NCBI GenBank assembly: GCA_900554725.1
Contig: USII01000002.1
Span: 1-18,720, forward strand
Reading direction: 5' to 3'
DNA: 18,720 nucleotides
Source: an uncultured Eubacteriales bacterium
GTDB taxonomy: Bacteria > Bacillota > Clostridia > Christensenellales > Christensenellaceae
The notes under the pieces are model-generated. The model did no database searches. It was given only the letters and a program-made list of their open reading frames with translations, and was not told the origin of the DNA. Both the position numbers and the translations under genes were made by a program. Every line of letters starts with the position of its first letter. Position 1 is the stretch's first letter. Positions 14,849-18,720 of this stretch are shown here, piece after piece.

Positions 14849-15768
14849 TGGAGGAGCTTGCGCTTTGTGCAAAAAAAGGCTATAAGCGCCTGGATAAATT
14901 TTTGGCCGAGCAGGCAGCGGGCCACAGCCGTTCCTTTTATCAGGGCCTCATTGCAAAGGGAGAGGTGCTGATCAACGGCCGGCCAGGCAGTGCTGCAGAT
15001 CCGGTAAAGCCCGGGGATGAGATTGTGGCGCGCATTCCGCAGGCCGAGCAGATTGGCCTTGTGCCCGAAAATCTGCCGCTTTGCATTGTCTATGAAGATG
15101 AGGATATTGCGGTTATCAATAAGGCAAAAGGCATGGTGGTTCACCCTGCGCCGGGCAATGAAACGGGCACGCTGGTAAACGCGCTCCTCTATCATATCCG
15201 GGATCTTTCGGGAATTAACGGGCAGCTTCGCCCAGGCATTGTGCACCGCATCGATAAGGATACCACAGGCCTGCTGGTAGTTGCCAAAAACGATGCCGCC
15301 CATCGGAGCCTTGCAGAGCAAATTGCCAAAAAGGAGGCGGGGCGCGTATATATTGCGCTGTGCTATGGAAATTTCCGAGAGGAGAGCGGAAGGGTAGATG
15401 CGCCCATCGCCCGGCATAAAACCGAGAGAAAGAAAATGGCCGTGGTGCCCGGGGGGCGCGAGGCTGTGACAGATTGGCGGGTGCTGGAGCGGTTTTGGGA
15501 TTATACGCTGCTGGAACTATCCCTCAGAACGGGGCGCACGCACCAGATTCGCGTGCATATGGCACATATTGGCCATCCGGTAGTGGGAGATCCTCTTTAT
15601 TCAAGAAAGAAGCCGCCCTTTCGTACCTGGGGGCAGATGCTGCACGCGGGAAAGCTCACCCTTGTACATCCGCGCACAGGGCAGCGCATGGAATTCTCTG
15701 CGCCGCTGCCCGAATACTTTGAGGATATTTTGCAAAGATTGCGCCGGGCAAACAAAATGGAGCGGTAG
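14848..15768 (+). CDS. RluA/RluD-family 23S rRNA pseudouridine synthase
   Basis: A 306-residue cytosolic enzyme that isomerises uridines in 23S rRNA. An N-terminal S4 RNA-binding domain (about 12-60: RLDKFLAEQ...SRSFYQGLIAKGEVLINGR) precedes the catalytic domain with HRIDKDTTGL (133-142, catalytic Asp136) and GRTHQIRVHMAHIGHPVVGDPLY (229 on). The RluD branch in Bacillota usually follows lspA, as here, which supports orthology with B. subtilis YlyB/RluD-like proteins, but the exact uridine targets cannot be read from the sequence. The start ATG overlaps the previous ORF's TGA by one base, with GGCGGAG 8 nt upstream. It is the last gene of the secA-prfB-lspA run and ends directly in a terminator. 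Confidence 0.92.
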   Translation: MEELALCAKKGYKRLDKFLAEQAAGHSRSFYQGLIAKGEVLINGRPGSAADPVKPGDEIVARIPQAEQIGLVPENLPLCIVYEDEDIAVINKAKGMVVHPAPGNETGTLVNALLYHIRDLSGINGQLRPGIVHRIDKDTTGLLVVAKNDAAHRSLAEQIAKKEAGRVYIALCYGNFREESGRVDAPIARHKTERKKMAVVPGGREAVTDWRVLERFWDYTLLELSLRTGRTHQIRVHMAHIGHPVVGDPLYSRKKPPFRTWGQMLHAGKLTLVHPRTGQRMEFSAPLPEYFEDILQRLRRANKMER

Positions 15769-15798
15769 AAAACAGCCTTTTGGCTGTTTTCTTTTTTT
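15768..15798 (+). terminator. Terminator after the pseudouridine synthase gene
   Basis: GAAAACAGCC, TTTT loop, GGCTGTTTTC, then T7. The first stem base is the last base of the stop codon. Confidence 0.93.
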
Positions 15799-15816
15799 GG
15801 AGCGGCCGACCGCCGG

Positions 15817-15846
15817 TTGACGGGAGAACCGCCGCCATGGTATGAT
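15817..15846 (+). promoter_or_regulatory. Promoter of the cobalamin-riboswitch operon
   Basis: TTGACG (15817-15822), 18-bp spacer, TATGAT (15841-15846) preceded by TGG. A perfect inverted repeat CCGCCAT-N6-ATGGCGG (15832-15851) straddles the -10 box. Confidence 0.7.
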
Positions 15847-15864
15847 GGCGGTAGAAAACCGAAT

Positions 15865-16037
15865 AAGGCCTAGGGTGACCGGGCGCGTAAAGGCGCGGCT
15901 CGGCTGAAAAAGGAAACAGGTGAGAGGCCTGTGCGAACTCGTCGCTGTATGGGCGGAGCGCGCGCCAAATGCCACTGGGAAACTGGGAAGGCGGCGCGTG
16001 GCGGTGATGCCCAAGCCAGAAGACTTGCCCATGGCTT
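15865..16037 (+). promoter_or_regulatory. Cobalamin (vitamin B12) riboswitch aptamer
   Basis: The core blocks are clear: AAAGGAAACAGGTG...GGCCTGTGCG, CGTCGCTGTAT, GCCACTGGGAAACTGGGAAGGC (P5/L5 type), GGTGATGCCCAAGCCAGAAG and ACTTGCC, which together contain the B12 box (AGCCAGAAGACTTGCC). The ends pair as P1: AAG(G)CC..GGG (15865-15875) with CCC..GGCTT (16028-16037). It controls a DUF4430 protein and an ECF S component, so cobalamin should repress its own uptake. Confidence 0.93.
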
Positions 16038-16099
16038 GCCACAGCGCCACGAGTAAATTGGCTGGTGAGCAGAAACGGGTTCCTCTTGGGATAGGGAGG

Positions 16100-16153
16100 C
16101 ATCTTTTCTTGTGCTGTGCGAATTCGGCAGAGCGAAAGGGAAGGTGTTTTTTT
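16100..16153 (+). terminator. Expression-platform hairpin of the B12 riboswitch, overlapping the ribosome binding site
   Basis: Positions 16100-16119 pair with 16127-16146 (18 pairs, two mismatches, five G-U), followed at once by T7 (16147-16153) and then the ATG at 16154. The 3' arm contains GGGAAGGTG, the ribosome binding site of the next gene. Formation would both end transcription and hide the site. A competing helix is possible: 16040-16044 with 16114-16118, plus 16048-16053 with 16108-16113. Confidence 0.75.
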
Positions 16154-16564
16154 ATGGAACAAAAGAAGTGGTGGCAGAAAAAAGGAATTTTTATTGGCCT
16201 TGCGGTGCTAGTGGTTGTGATTGTCGGTATGGTTCTCATATGGCGGCAATTTGCCCCGAGCGCTGTAGAGGGGCAGAAAACCATTGCAGTACAGGTTGTC
16301 CATAAGGATGAGAGCGTAAAGAATTTCGAGATCGCGACAGATGAAGAATTTTTGCGCGGCGCGCTGGAGCAGGAAAACCTCATCCAGGGGGAGGAATCGG
16401 AATATGGCTTATTTGTCAAAACGGTGGATGGCGAAACAGTAGAGGATAAAAATCAGGAATGGTGGTGCTTTACTAAGGGCGGAGAAATGGTCAATACAGG
16501 CGTGGACAGCACGCCCATTGCAGATGGGGAAAGCTATGAGATCACCTTCAAGGTGGGCTATTAA
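16154..16564 (+). CDS. Membrane-anchored DUF4430 (transcobalamin-like) protein
   Basis: A 136-residue protein. A basic start (MEQKKWWQKK) and one hydrophobic helix (11-30) form an uncleaved anchor; there is no lipobox cysteine. The outer part is one DUF4430 domain, the fold shared with the C-terminal domain of transcobalamin and intrinsic factor. Its marks are EEFLRGALEQENLI, EYGLFVKTVDGETV, the EWWCFTKGGEMVNTGVDSTPI block and the DGESYEITF ending. It is probably an extracellular cobalamin-capturing partner of the ECF transporter, inferred from the riboswitch, the domain and the neighbour. The start is ATG with GGGAAGGTG upstream, separated by the T7 of the platform hairpin. The frame runs open through the riboswitch upstream, but that part is RNA structure rather than protein. 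Confidence 0.88.
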   Translation: MEQKKWWQKKGIFIGLAVLVVVIVGMVLIWRQFAPSAVEGQKTIAVQVVHKDESVKNFEIATDEEFLRGALEQENLIQGEESEYGLFVKTVDGETVEDKNQEWWCFTKGGEMVNTGVDSTPIADGESYEITFKVGY

Positions 16565-17081
16565 GTTTTCCGCAAAAACCAGGGATATTGCCCTGGCGGC
16601 AGCCTTTGGCGCGCTGCTCTTTGTGGCGCAGGTAGCGCTGGCTTTTTTGCCCAATATTGAAGTGGTATCCATTCTGGTCATCGTTTTTACGCTGACTTTT
16701 GGAAGAAGTGTAATTCCCATGCTGGGGGTATTTGTTCTGCTGGAAGGCCTGGTTTACGGGTTTGGAATCTGGTGGTTCTCCTATCTCTACCTCTGGCCTA
16801 TCTTGGCCGGCATAAGCTGGCTTTGCCGCAAGGTAAAAGGAGTTTTTGCCTGGGCTCTGATCTCGGCAGCCTATGGGCTTTGCTTTGGCGCACTTTGCTC
16901 GATTCCCTATTTTCTGGCGGGAGGATGGGCGGCAGGGGTTTCCTATTGGGTTGCGGGCATTCCGTTTGATCTCGCGCATTGCGGGGGAAACTTTATCGCG
17001 GCACTGGCTCTCTTTGTGCCGCTGCGCCGGGCATTGGAGCGGATGAAGGCCTCGATGGGGAGGGCAGCCAAGAAGGAATAG
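16536..17081 (+). CDS. ECF transporter S component, probably for cobalamin
   Basis: A ~181-residue integral membrane protein with five to six hydrophobic helices. The N-terminal TRDIALAAAFGALLFVAQVALAFLPNIEVVS and the FVLLEGLVYGFGIWW segment match CbrT-like S components, whose known members bind vitamin B12 for ECF-type import. The A-rich helix 1 (ALAAAFGALL) is the expected contact with the EcfT subunit. No EcfA or EcfT gene is nearby, so it would use a shared group II energising module. The start is uncertain: ATG 16536 overlaps the DUF4430 gene by 29 nt with GGGGAAA upstream. Alternatives are ATG 16524 and an ATT at 16560 preceded by AAGG, which would give the most family-like N-terminus. 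It is translationally coupled to the upstream gene and under the same riboswitch. Confidence 0.87.
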   Translation: MRSPSRWAIKFSAKTRDIALAAAFGALLFVAQVALAFLPNIEVVSILVIVFTLTFGRSVIPMLGVFVLLEGLVYGFGIWWFSYLYLWPILAGISWLCRKVKGVFAWALISAAYGLCFGALCSIPYFLAGGWAAGVSYWVAGIPFDLAHCGGNFIAALALFVPLRRALERMKASMGRAAKKE

Positions 17082-17114
17082 AAAAAAGCGGAAGGCTTTG
17101 CCCTCCGCTTTTTT
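17082..17114. terminator. Shared bidirectional terminator
   Basis: AAAAAAGCGGA (17082-17092) pairs with TCCGCTTTTTT (17104-17114), continued by GGC/GCC after one mismatch, with a TTT loop. It fills the whole 33-bp gap between the ECF gene stop and the murC stop and has A and T runs for both strands. Confidence 0.92.
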
Positions 17115-18494
17115 CTATTTTTCCAGGAGCACCATCTGTTTTTTATATACATCTCCCGAGCCCAGCGTCACGACGATATCTCCGGGCTGCCAGTGTTGCA
17201 GCAGATATGCCTTAATATCCTCGAAAGTGGGCAGATAGCAGGCGTTATGCGAATGGGCGTTGATTTCGGCGACGAGGTCCGACGCGTGGATATCGCCGGT
17301 ATCGATATCCCGCCCAGGATAGAGATCCGGCACAAGAACAACATCCGCTTTCTCAAAGGCCAAGCCATATTTTTTGCGCAGTGTGCGTGCACGCGTAAAG
17401 GAGTTGCATTGGAATAGAACATAGAGTTTTTTATGGGGATAATTGCTCGCGGCCTCCAGGCAGGCTTTAATTTCTGTGGGGTGATGGGCGTAATCGTGAA
17501 AAATCTTTACGCCATCCCGCTCGCCAACAAGCTCAAAGCGGCGGCCCGCCAGATGGTAGTGCAAAAGCGCTGCGGCGGCCTCCTCAAATGCAATGCCCAG
17601 CGTTTCATATGCTACAACGCAGGCGGCCAGCGCATTTTGTACATTGTGCAGCCCGGGAACGCGCAGCACGATATGCCCCAGCACTTCTCCTTCTTTTACA
17701 ATGTCAAACTGCGGGTTTCCAAGGGAATCATAACATACATTGGCGGAATTATAGTCCCCCGCACCCTGCATGCTGTACGTGATTACTTTGCAGTTGACCC
17801 GAGCCAGCGCCTTTTTGGTGCTTTCATCGTCTGGATTGGCAAACAACACGCCTCCTTTGGGAAGCAGGCCGACAAACTGCACAAAAGTATCGATAATCTC
17901 ATCGATATCCCGATAGCAATCCAAGTGGTCGTCGTCGATATTGTTGATGACGATATGCGTCGGATGAAGTGTCAGAAAGCTGCGGACATATTCGCATGCC
18001 TCTGTGATAAAGCAATCCTTTTTGCCAAGACGCACACCGCCGGAAAGGAAATCCACCATGCCGCCCACATGCACAGTAGGGTCGATATGGGCATCGTTGC
18101 TGATCAGGGCGAGCATAGAAGTGATGGTTGTCTTGCCGTGGCAGCCTGCAATGCAGATGGATTTTTGATAGCCCCGGCTAATTTGCCCCAGCAGAACCGA
18201 GCGCTCCAGCATGGGAATTCCGTGCTCTTTTGCATAGGCAAATTCCACATTCGAAGGCTTGATTGCCGCAGAATAGATAACCAAAGATGCGCCCTCCACA
18301 TAGGAGGCATCGTGCCCGAAGTGAACGGGAATGCCGCGTTTCTGCAAGGTTTTTGTAAAGGGTGATTCGTTTAAATCCGAGCCGCTCACCCGGTAGCCGA
18401 GGTTACTCAGTATCTGCGCAAGGCCGCTCATGGAGCAGCCGCCAATTCCAATAAAGTGAATGATCCCTTCCTTATAATCCTCAAAGTTTATCAT
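17115..18494 (-). CDS. murC: UDP-N-acetylmuramate--L-alanine ligase
   Basis: A 459-residue cytosolic Mur ligase that adds L-alanine to UDP-MurNAc, the first amino acid of the peptidoglycan stem peptide. It shows the N-terminal UDP-binding GIGGCSMSGLA (16-26) and GSDLNES, the ATP P-loop GCHGKTT (117-123; Cys replaces the more usual Ser or Thr before His), the ITEACEYVRSFL region, NNIDDDHLDCY (185-194), the RRFE block and the C-terminal HDYAHHPTE (333-341). The length is typical. The start is ATG 18492-18494 with AAAGGA about 8 nt upstream. An in-frame ATG 27 codons earlier overlaps the promoter. It is monocistronic here and divergent from the gene at the right edge. Confidence 0.97.
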   Translation of the reverse strand: MINFEDYKEGIIHFIGIGGCSMSGLAQILSNLGYRVSGSDLNESPFTKTLQKRGIPVHFGHDASYVEGASLVIYSAAIKPSNVEFAYAKEHGIPMLERSVLLGQISRGYQKSICIAGCHGKTTITSMLALISNDAHIDPTVHVGGMVDFLSGGVRLGKKDCFITEACEYVRSFLTLHPTHIVINNIDDDHLDCYRDIDEIIDTFVQFVGLLPKGGVLFANPDDESTKKALARVNCKVITYSMQGAGDYNSANVCYDSLGNPQFDIVKEGEVLGHIVLRVPGLHNVQNALAACVVAYETLGIAFEEAAAALLHYHLAGRRFELVGERDGVKIFHDYAHHPTEIKACLEAASNYPHKKLYVLFQCNSFTRARTLRKKYGLAFEKADVVLVPDLYPGRDIDTGDIHASDLVAEINAHSHNACYLPTFEDIKAYLLQHWQPGDIVVTLGSGDVYKKQMVLLEK

Positions 18495-18546
18495 GATTCC
18501 ATTCCTTTCCTGATACGGGATATTCTGTTCCTTTTTTTCTATTCTT

Positions 18547-18575
18547 ATTATACTAAATCTATCGCAAGAGAACAA
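18547..18575 (-). promoter_or_regulatory. Promoter of murC (minus strand)
   Basis: TTGTTC (18570-18575), 17-bp spacer, perfect TATAAT (18547-18552), about 50 bp before the murC ATG. Confidence 0.7.
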
Positions 18576-18622
18576 TAAAATCTTAAAAAGCGCGCAACCC
18601 TCTGGATTTATGGGCAGGGATA

Positions 18623-18631
18623 TGTTATAAT
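18623..18631 (+). promoter_or_regulatory. Extended -10 promoter of the right-edge gene
   Basis: TGTTATAAT, a TG extension plus perfect TATAAT (18626-18631). The -35 is poor. It is divergent from the murC promoter. Confidence 0.6.
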
Positions 18632-18680
18632 ACGAATAATCTTCGAAAAATTAATATAAATATTCGGAACAGAAAGAAAA

Positions 18681-18720
18681 ATGATGCAACCTGCCACCAG
18701 AAAAGAGAGATTATGCGTGT
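18681..18720 (+). CDS. Start of a plus-strand gene cut by the window edge (possibly purR)
   Basis: An ATGATG at 18681-18686 opens a frame read as MMQPATRKERLCV up to the edge, 50 bp after the -10 box; its ribosome binding site (AGAAAG) is weak. A second candidate is the ATG at 18713, preceded by AAGAGAG, in another frame. The divergent murC-purR order is known in Clostridium, where PurR N-termini often carry a K/R-x-E-R pattern, so purR is a possible identity. Thirteen residues are too few to decide. Confidence 0.3.
   Translation, partial: MMQPATRKERLCV

Noticed and set aside
15920..16153. In-frame N-terminal extension of the DUF4430 protein
   Set aside because: It translates the cobalamin riboswitch and its hairpin; the membrane anchor begins at ATG 16154.
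17433..18365. 310-codon plus-strand ORF opposite murC
   Set aside because: Antisense to MurC motifs; no ribosome binding site and no recognisable domain.
1..18720. CRISPR arrays, insertion sequences, attachment sites, tRNA genes
   Set aside because: No regular direct repeats, transposase or integrase motifs, terminal inverted repeats or cloverleaf patterns were seen.

Overview
The window reads as a chromosomal segment of a Bacillota bacterium, most likely a Clostridia member of moderate GC content. This rests on the families present (long-form HPF, RecD2, a DUF4430/ECF pair, MurC), strong AGGAGG-type ribosome binding sites, SAM-I and cobalamin riboswitches ahead of transcription units, a raiA-motif-like RNA, and many factor-independent terminators. 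It is a housekeeping region. No insertion sequence, prophage, CRISPR array, tRNA or rRNA was recognised.

Layout. 1-600: the 3' part of an ATP-type PEP carboxykinase-family gene, with its terminator. 661-1842 (minus): nagA. 1843-2009: divergent promoters. 2010-2477: a small lipoprotein. 2590-3688 (minus): a DUF1653 protein and a TtcA-type tRNA thiolase, each with its own promoter. 3743-8082: a SAM-I riboswitch followed by metK-recD2-comFC, closed by a terminator. 8093-8356: a large structured RNA with its own promoter and terminator, matching the raiA motif in position. 8427-9084: hpf behind a possible sigma-H promoter. 9108-10094 (minus): an aldose 1-epimerase-like gene. 10204-15798: secA, prfB (with the RF2 +1 frameshift site), lspA, an overlapping 64-codon coiled-coil ORF, and an RluD-type pseudouridine synthase. 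15817-17114: a cobalamin riboswitch controlling a membrane-anchored DUF4430 protein and an ECF transporter S component, probably a vitamin B12 uptake pair. 17115-18494 (minus): murC. 18623-18720: the start of a plus-strand gene cut by the window edge, possibly purR.

Themes. Three RNA elements sit in leaders. The SAM switch has a visible terminator and a competing 11-bp antiterminator. The cobalamin switch has a hairpin that seems to act both as terminator and as Shine-Dalgarno mask. The raiA-like RNA is closed by an 8-bp long-range stem. The secA-prfB-lspA-rluD stretch groups export, translation termination, lipoprotein maturation and rRNA modification. The strongest candidates for follow-up are the raiA-like RNA with the hpf promoter region, the dual-purpose cobalamin platform, and the small ORF that overprints the end of lspA. 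All annotations come from reading the sequence; no database search was run.
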